From Caulobacteraceae bacterium (GTDB lineage: Bacteria > Pseudomonadota > Alphaproteobacteria > Caulobacterales > Caulobacteraceae): a stretch of DNA of 13,965 nucleotides. The stretch covers positions 1-13,965 of the forward strand of contig CANJYY010000026.1 in the NCBI GenBank assembly GCA_947479185.1, written 5' to 3'. The notes beneath the pieces are model-generated. The model did not search any database and was not told the origin of the DNA. It was given only the letters and a program-made list of their open reading frames with translations. Positions within the stretch are counted from its first letter, which is position 1; the number at the start of each line of letters is the position of its first letter. The translations under genes were made by a program, and so were the position numbers. Positions 7,835 through 13,965 of the stretch are shown piece by piece.

Positions 7835-7909
7835 CGGCGTTTCCCCTTGTGGCGTCAGGCCGTCTGCGCGGTCTTGCTGGGCAGAGCCCATGCCCGAACA
7901 GCGATCCGC

Positions 7910-7938
7910 TTGCAATTCTGACTGACTAGTCCAATAAT
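7910..7938 (+). promoter_or_regulatory. Sigma70-like promoter for the tetR-dioxygenase operon
   Basis: TTGCAA (7910-7915) and AATAAT (7933-7938) are separated by exactly 17 bases, matching the -35 (4 of 6) and -10 (5 of 6) consensus. This AT-rich patch stands out in very GC-rich DNA. Transcription would begin near 7945, about 23 bases before the tetR start codon at 7968. Confidence 0.6.
7919..7932. promoter_or_regulatory. Operator-like site 1 (TGAC-N6-GTCC)
   Basis: An imperfect dyad TGAC-N6-GTCC, with the perfect palindrome GACTAGTC inside at 7924-7931. It fills the spacer between the -35 and -10 boxes of the plus-strand promoter, a position where a bound repressor would block polymerase. 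Likely bound by the adjacent TetR-family protein (inference). Confidence 0.5.
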
Positions 7939-7951
7939 GACCAACCAGTCA
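7938..7951. promoter_or_regulatory. Operator-like site 2 (TGAC-N6-GTCA)
   Basis: A dyad with perfect outer arms TGAC and GTCA and a 6-base centre, starting 19 bases after site 1 and covering the end of the -10 box and the expected transcription start. On the minus strand its edge includes TTGACT (7952-7947), a possible -35 for the divergent ligase gene. One regulator could therefore control both directions. Confidence 0.5.
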
Positions 7952-7967
7952 AATATGGACCCGCGAC

Positions 7968-8618
7968 ATGATCGCCGACCCCATCGACATCAAACCGGAC
8001 CGCCGCCGGGCCCGCACCCGGGCGGCCTTGCTGCAGGCGGGCGAGAGCCTGTTCGCCGCCCAGTCGGTCGAGGCGGTCAGCATCGACGACATCGTCGCCG
8101 CCGCCGACGTGGCCAAGGGCAGCTTCTACAACCACTTCGCCGACCGGGAGGCCCTCGCCCGCGCGATCGCCGGGCAGGTGCGCGCCGAGGCGGAAGCCCA
8201 GGTGGACCAGATCAACGACGGCGTCGCCGATCCCGCTCGCCGCATGGCCCGCGCGCAGATGGTGTTCGCTCGCTTTGCTCTGCAAAACCCGCAACGGGCG
8301 CGGGCGATGATGCGGCTGTTCGCCGGCGCGACCCTGCCCAACGCGCCGCTGAACCGGGGCGTTCGCGCGGACATCGAGGCGGGCCTGGCGTCCGGCGCCT
8401 TCCGCGGCCTGACCGTGGAGACGGGGGTTCTGATGGCCATGGGCATGGCCATGGTCGCCGTCAGCCGGGTCCTGGAATCGCGGGGTCAGACCTCGCCGGC
8501 CGATCTCTGCCGCGACCTGAACTTCGGCCTGTTGCGCGGCCTCGGTGTCGCCGAAGACCTCGCCCTCGCCCTCAGCAACGCCGCCGCCGACGACATTTTC
8601 ACGGAGACCCGATCATGA
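7968..8618 (+). CDS. TetR/AcrR-family transcriptional regulator
   Basis: A 216-residue protein with the N-terminal TetR DNA-binding domain: a basic RRRARTRAALLQAGESLFA helix (about 12-30) and the helix-turn-helix SIDDIVAAADVAKGSFYNHF (38-57), which ends in the hallmark G-(S/T)-FYNHF. The C-terminal two-thirds is alpha-helical and variable, as expected for a ligand-binding and dimer domain. The ribosome site is weak (only GGA at 7957-7959), so expression may be low. The stop codon overlaps the start of the dioxygenase gene (ATGA, 8615-8618), so the two are translated together. By position it most likely represses its own operon and the divergent ligase until a pathway acid or CoA ester is present; that is inference from context. 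Confidence 0.92.
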   Translation: MIADPIDIKPDRRRARTRAALLQAGESLFAAQSVEAVSIDDIVAAADVAKGSFYNHFADREALARAIAGQVRAEAEAQVDQINDGVADPARRMARAQMVFARFALQNPQRARAMMRLFAGATLPNAPLNRGVRADIEAGLASGAFRGLTVETGVLMAMGMAMVAVSRVLESRGQTSPADLCRDLNFGLLRGLGVAEDLALALSNAAADDIFTETRS

Positions 8619-9541
8619 GCGTGATCCGCATCGAGGACATCGCCTACGTGCGCTTCCGCGCGCCCGACCTGGCCGAGATGCAGGCCTTTCTCGAACAGTT
8701 TGGCCTGCAGGTCGCCCAGGCCGATGACACGCACCTTTTCATGCGCGGCCAGGGCGGCGCGCCGTTCCTGCATGCGACGGAGCCGGGCGACGCCGGCTTC
8801 GCCGCCATCGGCTTCCGGGCCGAGAGCCTCGCCGACCTGCAGACGCTGGCGACGGCCGAGGGCGTCGAGGTTGAGCCGCTGGACGCGCCGGGCGGCGGGT
8901 CCGTCGTGCGGCTGACCGATCCGGATGGTCACAAGGTCGAGGTCGTCGCCGGCCAGACATGGGCCGAACCCGCGACCTTCGAACCCCGCCAACCCTGGAA
9001 CAGCGTCGAGGCCCGCGCCCGCCTGCGCACGGTCAAGCGCACCGGCCAGGGCCCGGCCAATGTCATCCGGCTGGGCCACGCCGTGCTCGGCGTGTCGGAC
9101 TTCCGGGCGTCCGAAGCCTGGTACAAAGCGCGCTTCGGCTTCCTGACCTCCGACGAGATCGCCGTCGCGCCGCAATTCTCCATCGGCGCCTTCATGCGCT
9201 GCGACCGGGGCGAGACGCCGACCGACCACCACACCCTGTTCCTGCTGCAGGGGCCGACCGGGCCGGGCTTCAACCACGCCGCCTTCGAGGTGCGCGACCT
9301 GGACGACCTGATGGCCGGCCACGACCACCTCAAGGCCGGCGACCGCAAGCTCGCCTGGGGCGTCGGCCGCCACATCCTCGGCAGCCAGGTGTTCGACTAC
9401 TGGCGCGACCCCTGGGGCCACATCCTCGAACACTGGACCGACGGCGACCTGCTGACCGCCGCCGAGAGCGCCAACACCGCCACCCTTCAGGACCTTCTCG
9501 GCGTGCAGTGGGGCCAGCCCTCGCCGCCGGACTTCGGCTAG
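8615..9541 (+). CDS. Type I extradiol ring-cleavage dioxygenase (VOC superfamily)
   Basis: A 308-residue protein with two vicinal-oxygen-chelate domains (about 5-112 and 151-275). The second carries all residues expected for an active iron(II) or manganese extradiol dioxygenase: metal ligands His155 (IRLGHAVLGV), His221 (PGFNHAAFEV) and Glu272 (HILEHW). It also has the acid-base His253 and Tyr262 in GRHILGSQVFDYWRDPWGH (251-269). The first domain lacks this set, as usual. The expected reaction is oxygen-dependent opening of a catechol-type ring next to its hydroxyls (meta cleavage). The start at 8615 overlaps the tetR stop by four bases. A much longer open frame running back to 7937 is an out-of-frame reading of tetR. 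The FAD hydroxylase two genes on could supply the catechol, and the FAH enzyme could process the product. Exact substrate unknown. Confidence 0.88.
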   Translation: MSVIRIEDIAYVRFRAPDLAEMQAFLEQFGLQVAQADDTHLFMRGQGGAPFLHATEPGDAGFAAIGFRAESLADLQTLATAEGVEVEPLDAPGGGSVVRLTDPDGHKVEVVAGQTWAEPATFEPRQPWNSVEARARLRTVKRTGQGPANVIRLGHAVLGVSDFRASEAWYKARFGFLTSDEIAVAPQFSIGAFMRCDRGETPTDHHTLFLLQGPTGPGFNHAAFEVRDLDDLMAGHDHLKAGDRKLAWGVGRHILGSQVFDYWRDPWGHILEHWTDGDLLTAAESANTATLQDLLGVQWGQPSPPDFG

Positions 9542-9552
9542 GAACCACAGAC

Positions 9553-10401
9553 ATGAAACTCGCCACCTTCACCACCGGCGGCGCGCCGGAACTGGGCGTC
9601 GTCACCGGCGACCGCATCGTGCCGCTGAACCGCGCCGCGCCCGGCCTGCCCGCCGACATGATCGGCCTGATCAAGGCCTGGCCGACCGTCGAGGCCGAGG
9701 TCCGCGCCATCGCGGCGGCCGGAACCGGCGCCCTGGCGCTGGACAGCGTCCACCTGCTGGCCCCGATCCCGCGGCCCGGCAAGATCTGGGCGATCGGCCT
9801 CAACTACGCCGACCACATCGCCGAAAGCGGCGTCGAGACCCCGCCCAACCAGGTCTGGTTCACCAAGGCCGGCACGGCCGTGACCGGACCGTATGATCCG
9901 GTGCAGGTTCCCACCCCCGCCTGCGACTACGAGGTCGAGATGGTCGCGGTGATCGGCGCCGGCGGCCGCAACCTCACAAAGGCCGACGCGCCCGCCGCCG
10001 TGTTCGGCTGGTGCGTCGGCAACGATGTCACCGAACGGATGTGGCAGCACCGCACGCCGCAGTGGTCGCTGGGCAAGTCGTTCGACACCCACGCCCCGTT
10101 CGGCCCGTGGATCACGACCGCCGACGAGATCGCCGACCCGCACGTGCTGGACCTGCGCTGCCTGGTCAACGGCGAGACGCGGCAGAACTCGAACACCCGG
10201 CACCTGGTGTTCGACGTCTGGGCGCAGATCGAGCACCTCTCGACGGCCATGACGCTGGAACCCGGCGACGTGATCTTCACCGGCACCCCCGGGGGCGTCG
10301 GCGCGGCGATGAACCCGCGCCAGTTCCTCAAGCCCGGCGACGTGATGCGCTGCGAGGTCGATGGCCTGGGCGCCATCGAAGCGGTCTGCGAGGCGGTCTG
10401 A
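9553..10401 (+). CDS. Fumarylacetoacetate hydrolase (FAH) family protein
   Basis: A 282-residue protein with a short N-terminal region (1-70) and the FAH catalytic domain (about 75-280). Metal-binding acids are seen in CDYEVEMVAVIG (Glu127, Glu129) and VGNDVTERMWQ (Asp158). Other family marks are IGLNYADHIAE (81-91), GKSFDTHAPFGPW (174-186) and FTGTPGGVG (242-250). Members hydrolyse acylpyruvates, isomerise or decarboxylate homoprotocatechuate products, or hydrate 2-oxopentenoates. In this operon it probably acts on the ring-cleavage product. The start follows the dioxygenase stop by 11 bases, and its AGGAA ribosome site overlaps that stop. Its own stop overlaps the next start by one base (TGATG). 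Which of the family reactions it performs cannot be decided from sequence alone. Confidence 0.9.
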   Translation: MKLATFTTGGAPELGVVTGDRIVPLNRAAPGLPADMIGLIKAWPTVEAEVRAIAAAGTGALALDSVHLLAPIPRPGKIWAIGLNYADHIAESGVETPPNQVWFTKAGTAVTGPYDPVQVPTPACDYEVEMVAVIGAGGRNLTKADAPAAVFGWCVGNDVTERMWQHRTPQWSLGKSFDTHAPFGPWITTADEIADPHVLDLRCLVNGETRQNSNTRHLVFDVWAQIEHLSTAMTLEPGDVIFTGTPGGVGAAMNPRQFLKPGDVMRCEVDGLGAIEAVCEAV

Positions 10402-11822
10402 TGAACTACGACTGCGACGTCCTGGTCGCCGGCATGGGCCCGGTCGGCGCGGCCCTCTGCGCCCTGCTGGCGCGTGAGGGCGTGTCGGCCATCGCCGTGG
10501 AGAAGGACACCGGCGTCTATCCCCTGCCCCGCGCCGCCCACTTCGATCACGAGATCATGCGGCTGTTCCAGAAGCTGGGCATCGCGGCCGAGATGCAGGC
10601 GGCCTCGCAGCCGGCGGCGGACTATGAGTTCCGCAACGCCGCCGGCGAGATCCTCATGCGCTACGACCAGCGTCTGGACAGCCCGTCCGGCTGGGCGCCG
10701 GGCTACATGTTCCATCAGCCGAGCCTCGAGCACGCCCTGCGGCGGCTGGCGGCGGAGTCGCCTCTGATAGAAGCCCGGCTCGGCTATACGATGACGGCCT
10801 TCACCCAGGACGCCGACGGCGTGACCGCGACCGTCGAGGGACCGGATGGCGAGCGCACGATCCGCGCCCGCTGGATGGTGGCCTGCGACGGCGCGAAGAG
10901 CGCCGTGCGGGACGCCCTCGGCATCGGCCTGAGCGACTACGGCTTCGACGAGCCCTGGCTGGTCATCGACGCCGTGGTCAGCGACGTCTCGCGCCTGCCC
11001 CGCGCCAACCTGCAGATCTGTGACCCGGCGCGGCCGACCACCTGCCTGGTCATGAGCCAGGGTCGGCACCGCTGGGAGTTCATGCTGCTGCCCGGCGAAC
11101 AGCCCGAGGACCTGCTCGACGACGCCGTCATCCGCGACCTGCTCAAGCCGTGGAACTGCGAGGACGTCGTCGAGATCGAGCGCAAGGCGGTCTACCGCTT
11201 CCACGGCCGGGTCGCCGACCGCTGGCGCGCGGGCCGCGTGCTGCTGGCCGGCGACGCCGCGCACCAGACCCCGCCGTTCGCGGGTCAGGGTCTCTGCTCG
11301 GGCCTGCGCGACGTCGACAACCTGGCCTGGAAGCTGGCGGCGGTGATCCGGCGCGGCGCCGACCCCGCCCTGCTGGACAGCTATCAGAGCGAGCGCGAGC
11401 CGCCGGTGCGCAGCGTCATCGAACTGGCCATCGCCATGGGCCGGGTGGTCTGCATCAGCGACCCGCAGGCCGCGGCGATGCGCGACGCCGGCATGCTGGC
11501 CCAGCGCGCCGCCGGCCAGGCCCCGCCCCCGATCGCGCTGCCGCGCCTCGGTCCCGGCGTGATGCTGGACGGGGCCGGCGGGGAGTACTTCCCCCAGCCC
11601 CGGGCAGGCGATGTCCGCCTGGACGATGTGCTGGGCGAGGCGCCGTGGCTGATCAGCCGCGCGTCGCTGGCCGACGGCCCGCTGGCGGCCTTCGCGGACC
11701 CGCTGTCGGCCTGGTTCGACAGCCGGGACGCCGAGGCGGTGCTGGTCCGGCCGGACCGGTATGTGTTCGGGACGGGGACGCCGGAAGCGCTGGAGAAGGC
11801 GTGGGCGGAGCGGGTCGCTTAA
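10401..11822 (+). CDS. FAD-dependent aromatic hydroxylase, MhpA-like
   Basis: A 473-residue group A flavoprotein monooxygenase, which uses NAD(P)H and oxygen to hydroxylate a phenolic ring. The three family fingerprints are present: GMGPVG in the N-terminal FAD-binding fold (11-16), ACDGAKSAVR (161-170), and LLAGDAAHQTPPFAGQG (281-297) that contacts the FAD ribityl chain. The sequence is closest in feel to 3-(3-hydroxyphenyl)propionate hydroxylase (MhpA), but it is shorter than the roughly 550-residue E. coli enzyme, and the C-terminal 100 residues look reduced. It is the last gene of the tetR operon, joined to the FAH gene by TGATG. It likely makes the catechol that the dioxygenase opens. 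The substrate could differ from MhpA. Confidence 0.9.
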   Translation: MNYDCDVLVAGMGPVGAALCALLAREGVSAIAVEKDTGVYPLPRAAHFDHEIMRLFQKLGIAAEMQAASQPAADYEFRNAAGEILMRYDQRLDSPSGWAPGYMFHQPSLEHALRRLAAESPLIEARLGYTMTAFTQDADGVTATVEGPDGERTIRARWMVACDGAKSAVRDALGIGLSDYGFDEPWLVIDAVVSDVSRLPRANLQICDPARPTTCLVMSQGRHRWEFMLLPGEQPEDLLDDAVIRDLLKPWNCEDVVEIERKAVYRFHGRVADRWRAGRVLLAGDAAHQTPPFAGQGLCSGLRDVDNLAWKLAAVIRRGADPALLDSYQSEREPPVRSVIELAIAMGRVVCISDPQAAAMRDAGMLAQRAAGQAPPPIALPRLGPGVMLDGAGGEYFPQPRAGDVRLDDVLGEAPWLISRASLADGPLAAFADPLSAWFDSRDAEAVLVRPDRYVFGTGTPEALEKAWAERVA

Positions 11823-11827
11823 GCCCA

Positions 11828-11857
11828 ATGCTCCCCACCTGTGGGGATCTGTCACGC
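11828..11857. repeat. Partial copy of the composite intergenic palindrome
   Basis: Starts with atgctcccc, has a perfect hairpin TCCCCA/TGGGGA (11832-11837 with 11842-11847) and continues ctgtcacgcg, parallel to the left end of the element at 6102-6130 (atgctcccc...ctgtcaggcg). It breaks off exactly where the 79-bp hairpin element begins. It lies just after the hydroxylase stop codon and may act as its terminator. Confidence 0.65.
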
Positions 11858-11936
11858 GTAATTCAGGGGACAGCTTACCTATTTCCTCAGCGGCGGAACG
11901 AGCGAGCGGAAATAGGTAAGCTGTCCCCTGAATTAC
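11858..11936. repeat. 79-bp REP/MITE-like element with perfect 29-bp inverted repeats
   Basis: The left arm (11858-11886) and right arm (11908-11936) are exact reverse complements over 29 bases, around a 21-base loop. The arm begins gtaattcagg and contains ggggacag, a core like the GGGGACA of the element at 3508-3582. As RNA or cruciform DNA it would be extremely stable. It fills the gap between two converging genes, ending 4 bases before the rutE stop codon, and so probably acts as a bidirectional terminator. No transposase gene is nearby; it may be mobilised in trans by a RAYT-type protein (inference from resemblance). Confidence 0.85.
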
Positions 11937-11940
11937 CCCC

Positions 11941-12534
11941 TCACAAAACCCGGCACGCCTCCTCGAAGTCCAGCCGCGGCGCCCGCGGGTGCAGGTGCTC
12001 GTCCGTACCGTGGCCGATGTTGCAGATGAAGTTGGCTTCCCAGGTGGTGCCGGCGAAGAACTCGGCGTTCACGCCGTCGAGCTTCACGCCTGACATCGGC
12101 CCGCAGTCGAAGCCCAGCGAGCGCGCCGCGATCATCAGATAGGCCGCCTGCAACGAGCCGTTGCGGAAGGCCGTTTCCTTGACCAGCGCGTCGTTGGAGG
12201 TGAACCAGTCCTTCGCGTTGGGGCTGTGCGGCGCGAGGTACGGCAGCCGCTCGAAGAAGGCCATGTCGTAGGCCAGGATCACATTGACCGGCGCGGCCAG
12301 GGTCCTGGCCCGGTTGCCGGAGGACATATGCGGCGCGAGCCGCGCCTTCGCCGCGTCGCTGGTCAGGAACACGAACCGCCCGGGACAGCAGTTGGACGAG
12401 GTCGGGCCCCATTTGGCGGTGTCGTAGATCTCGCGGATCAGCGCCTCGCTGATCGTCTCCGGGGTCCAGCCGTTGCGCGTGCGGGCGGCGCGGAAAATCT
12501 GGTCAAGGCTGGCGTCGGGCAGGCGATCGGACAT
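11941..12534 (-). CDS. rutE: Nitroreductase-family malonic semialdehyde reductase RutE
   Basis: A 197-residue flavin protein, the usual RutE size (196 in E. coli as I recall it). In the Rut pathway RutE reduces toxic malonic semialdehyde, made when uracil is broken down, to 3-hydroxypropionate. Family-specific stretches include ARTRNGW (17-23), [16 protein letters not shown] (41-56), [10 protein letters not shown] (94-103), [15 protein letters not shown] (119-133), GPMSGV (145-150) and the ending [12 protein letters not shown]. These follow the E. coli protein closely in order and spacing. I chose the start at 12534, where the family-like sequence begins; GGAG lies about 10 bases upstream. 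It is read divergently from rutB across an 87-base region with a palindrome, and its 3' end meets the 79-bp hairpin element. The separate strand from rutBCD is unlike the E. coli operon. Confidence 0.93.
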   Translation of the reverse strand: MSDRLPDASLDQIFRAARTRNGWTPETISEALIREIYDTAKWGPTSSNCCPGRFVFLTSDAAKARLAPHMSSGNRARTLAAPVNVILAYDMAFFERLPYLAPHSPNAKDWFTSNDALVKETAFRNGSLQAAYLMIAARSLGFDCGPMSGVKLDGVNAEFFAGTTWEANFICNIGHGTDEHLHPRAPRLDFEEACRVL

Positions 12535-12560
12535 GGAACGGGGTCTCCGGCTCGGGATGG

Positions 12561-12577
12561 GTTGGCGCCGCGTCAAC
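12561..12577. promoter_or_regulatory. 17-bp palindrome in the divergent rutE-rutB control region
   Basis: GTTGGCGCCGCGTCAAC reads nearly the same on both strands: arms GTTG-N-CGC and GCG-N-CAAC around a central C, with only one unmatched pair besides the centre. It lies between the two start codons, 26 bases from rutE and 44 from rutB. On the minus strand it contains TTGACG, a possible -35 box for rutE. A good operator candidate for a regulator of pyrimidine use; I do not know which one. It differs from the TTGACCA-N2-TGGTCAA site remembered for E. coli RutR, though the outer TTG/CAA is shared. Confidence 0.55.
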
Positions 12578-12621
12578 GTATGACATGCTGCGGCCCCGAC
12601 AACGCAAGGGCCCGCTTCGGC

Positions 12622-13326
12622 ATGGCGACTCCCGACGACATCATCATGCTCCCCGCCCGGCCCGAACCGATCCCGGTTTCGGTGTCGCAGACGGCGGTGA
12701 TCGTCATCGACATGCAGAACGCCTACGCCTCGCCGGGCGGCTATCTGGACCTGGCCGGGTTCGACATCTCCGGCGCCGACCGGGTGATCCGCAACACCAA
12801 AGGCGTGCTCGAGGTCGCCCGCGCGGCCGGCATGCCGGTGATCTATTTCCAGAACGGCTGGGACGCCGACTATGTCGAGGCCGGCGGGCCGGGCTCGCCC
12901 AACTTCCACAAGTCCAACGCGCTGAAGACCATGCGCCAGCGGCCGGAGCTGCAGGGCACGCTGCTGGCCAGGGGGACCTGGGACTACGAACTGGTCGACG
13001 AGCTCAAGCCCCAGCCGGGCGACATCGTGCTGCACAAGACCCGCTACAGCGGCTTCTTCAACAGCCAGCTCGACAGCACCCTGCGCTCGCGCGGCATCCG
13101 CAACATCGTCGTGGTCGGCATCGCCACCAACGTCTGCGTCGAGTCGACCCTGCGGGACGGCTTCTTCCTCGAGTATTTCGGCATCGTGCTGGAGGACGCC
13201 ACCCACCAGGCCGGGCCCGAATTCCTGCAGCAGGCGGCGATCTACAACATCGAGAAATTCTTCGGCTGGGTGTCGAGCGTCGCCGATTTCAAGGGCGCGT
13301 TCGGTCAGGTCGAACCGAAATCCTGA
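12622..13326 (+). CDS. rutB: Ureidoacrylate amidohydrolase RutB (isochorismatase-like)
   Basis: A 234-residue cysteine hydrolase that in the Rut pathway splits ureidoacrylate, releasing ammonia and carbon dioxide and leaving aminoacrylate. The catalytic triad is visible: Asp30 ([10 protein letters not shown]), Lys139 ([10 protein letters not shown]) and Cys172 (ATNVCVEST). Long stretches such as [20 protein letters not shown] and [11 protein letters not shown] match E. coli RutB almost word for word. The start is uncertain: I chose 12622 ([10 protein letters not shown]), with AAGGG about 12 bases upstream; ATG codons at 12580 and 12646 are alternatives in the same frame. It is the first gene of a plus-strand rutB-rutC-rutD run, with 11 bases to rutC. 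No rutA precedes it; the divergent neighbour is rutE. Confidence 0.95.
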   Translation: MATPDDIIMLPARPEPIPVSVSQTAVIVIDMQNAYASPGGYLDLAGFDISGADRVIRNTKGVLEVARAAGMPVIYFQNGWDADYVEAGGPGSPNFHKSNALKTMRQRPELQGTLLARGTWDYELVDELKPQPGDIVLHKTRYSGFFNSQLDSTLRSRGIRNIVVVGIATNVCVESTLRDGFFLEYFGIVLEDATHQAGPEFLQQAAIYNIEKFFGWVSSVADFKGAFGQVEPKS

Positions 13327-13337
13327 GGAGCTCCGAC

Positions 13338-13727
13338 ATGCCCAAGACCGTCATCACCCCGCCCGGGACCCAGACGCCCATCGCCCCCTTCTCGCCCGGG
13401 ACGCTCGCCGACGGCGTGGTCTATGTCTCGGGCACGCTCGCCTTCGACAAGGACAACAACGTCGCCTGCGTCGGCGACGCCGAGGGCCAGACCCGCATCG
13501 TGCTGGAAACCATCAAGTCGGTCATCGAGACCGCCGGCGGCACGATGGACGACGTGACCATGAACCACATCTTCCTCAAGGACTGGGCCGACTACGCCGC
13601 CCTCAACAAGGTCTATGCGGAGTATTTCCCGGGCGACAAGCCGGCCCGGTTCTGCATCGTCTGCGGCCTGGTGCGGCCCGACTTCCTGGTCGAGATCGCC
13701 TCGATCGCCCACATCGGCAAGCGCTGA
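13338..13727 (+). CDS. rutC: RutC, RidA/YjgF-family aminoacrylate deaminase
   Basis: A 129-residue protein of the RidA family that in the Rut pathway helps convert 3-aminoacrylate, a reactive enamine, toward malonic semialdehyde. It follows E. coli RutC closely from the first residue (MPKTVI...) through [18 protein letters not shown] (20-37) and [19 protein letters not shown] (55-73) to [17 protein letters not shown] (99-115). Arg104 is the residue expected to hold the substrate carboxylate, and C106xxC109 is the RutC variant of the family motif. The start has GAGGAG 7 bases upstream, overlapping the rutB stop region. rutD starts 5 bases after the stop, so these genes form one transcript. Confidence 0.95.
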   Translation: MPKTVITPPGTQTPIAPFSPGTLADGVVYVSGTLAFDKDNNVACVGDAEGQTRIVLETIKSVIETAGGTMDDVTMNHIFLKDWADYAALNKVYAEYFPGDKPARFCIVCGLVRPDFLVEIASIAHIGKR

Positions 13728-13732
13728 CGCCG

Positions 13733-13965
13733 GTGCCGCAGTCCGGGACCGCCGACGGCCTGTACTACGAGCTCCATGACGCGGGGCCGGACGACATGCG
13801 CGAAGTGGTGGTCCTGTCGGCGGGCCTCGGCGGCTCGGCAGCCTTCTGGGCGCCGCAGATGGCCGCCCTCTCCGACCGCTTCCGCGTGCTGCTCTACGAT
13901 CACCGCGGCACGGCCCGCAGCGTGCGGACGCTGCACGATGATCACAGCGTCGATCGCATGGCCGA
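13733..13965 (+). CDS. rutD: RutD, alpha/beta hydrolase (N-terminal part, cut by window edge)
   Basis: Open frame from GTG at 13733 to the end of the window (77 full codons). The protein reads YYELHDAGPDD, then VVVLSAGLGGSAAFWAPQ (about 25-42) with the oxyanion-hole segment of alpha/beta hydrolases, then FRVLLYDHRGTARS (about 51-64), and DDHSVDRMA. This matches the start of E. coli RutD (SGLGGSGSYWLPQ, YDQRGTG). The catalytic serine elbow lies beyond the edge. RutD is thought to speed the breakdown of aminoacrylate or carbamate intermediates in uracil use. The GTG start 5 bases after rutC fits tight coupling; the ribosome site is weak, and an in-frame ATG at 13796 would remove the first strand. 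Confidence 0.88.
   Translation, partial: MPQSGTADGLYYELHDAGPDDMREVVVLSAGLGGSAAFWAPQMAALSDRFRVLLYDHRGTARSVRTLHDDHSVDRMA

Noticed and set aside
6356..7921. Plus-strand open frame (521 codons) opposite the acyl-CoA ligase
   Set aside because: Antisense shadow of a gene with all ANL motifs; no protein-like features.
7937..8614. N-terminal extension of the dioxygenase back to 7937
   Set aside because: The extra 226 residues are an out-of-frame reading of tetR and are mostly R, G, P and H. The ATGA junction at 8615 gives a normal dioxygenase start.
10401..11822. Calling the FAD hydroxylase MhpA and the locus mhp outright
   Set aside because: It is shorter than MhpA and lies with an FAH enzyme and a type I dioxygenase, so a gene symbol would overstate what can be known.
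9927..11855. Minus-strand open frame (642 codons) opposite the FAH and hydroxylase genes
   Set aside because: Spans two genes of the opposite strand, with no family signature; typical of GC-rich DNA.
12226..12579. N-terminal extension of RutB back to 12226
   Set aside because: Overlaps rutE on the opposite strand and has no likeness to RutB, whose family sequence starts near 12646.
12535..13206. Minus-strand N-terminal extension of RutE to 421 residues
   Set aside because: The added part is antisense to rutB; RutE is about 196 residues, and the start at 12534 restores that size.
1..13965. CRISPR array, tRNA, rRNA, integrase or phage genes
   Set aside because: I looked for regularly spaced repeats, cloverleaf-like sequences with a CCA end and mobile-element proteins and saw none; the repeats present are intergenic palindromes.

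Overview
The window is about 70% GC, densely coded and rich in intergenic palindromes. It most resembles an alphaproteobacterium of the Caulobacter/Phenylobacterium/Brevundimonas group. That placement is inferred from the gene set (a TonB-dependent receptor with a VGEVIVTAQKR start, a TPR-sulfotransferase, malate synthase A and a Rut pyrimidine pathway) and from the 'atgctcccc...ggggagctgtca' type of intergenic repeat. No tRNA, rRNA, CRISPR array or transposase gene was seen.

Left third (1-5178): on the minus strand lie a TPR-sulfotransferase fusion and, downstream of it, a TonB-dependent receptor cut by the left edge. A small secreted protein is read divergently. Malate synthase A (minus) follows, converging on the small gene across a GGGGACA-type palindrome pair.

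Middle (5247-11822): this looks like an aromatic or acyl-CoA catabolic locus. A two-domain MaoC-type hydratase (plus) converges on a CaiC-like acyl-CoA ligase (minus) over a large composite palindrome. The ligase is divergent from a tight plus-strand operon: TetR regulator, extradiol dioxygenase of the VOC superfamily, fumarylacetoacetate-hydrolase-family protein and an MhpA-like FAD hydroxylase. Junctions are a 4-bp overlap, an 11-bp gap and a 1-bp overlap. The divergent control region holds a sigma70-like promoter with two TGAC-N6-GTC(A/C) sites placed over it. The inferred logic is hydroxylate the ring, cleave it extradiol, split the product with the FAH enzyme, with CoA activation and hydration by the ligase and MaoC protein. 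The substrate cannot be read from the sequence.

Right part (11858-13965): a pyrimidine (uracil) degradation locus of the Rut type. rutE is on the minus strand, divergent from rutB-rutC-rutD on the plus strand, with a 17-bp near-perfect palindrome between them. rutD runs off the right edge, and rutA, rutF and rutG are not visible. The catabolic operon and rutE converge over a 79-bp hairpin element with perfect 29-bp arms, which appears to abut or interrupt a partial copy of the composite palindrome family seen at 6102-6258.
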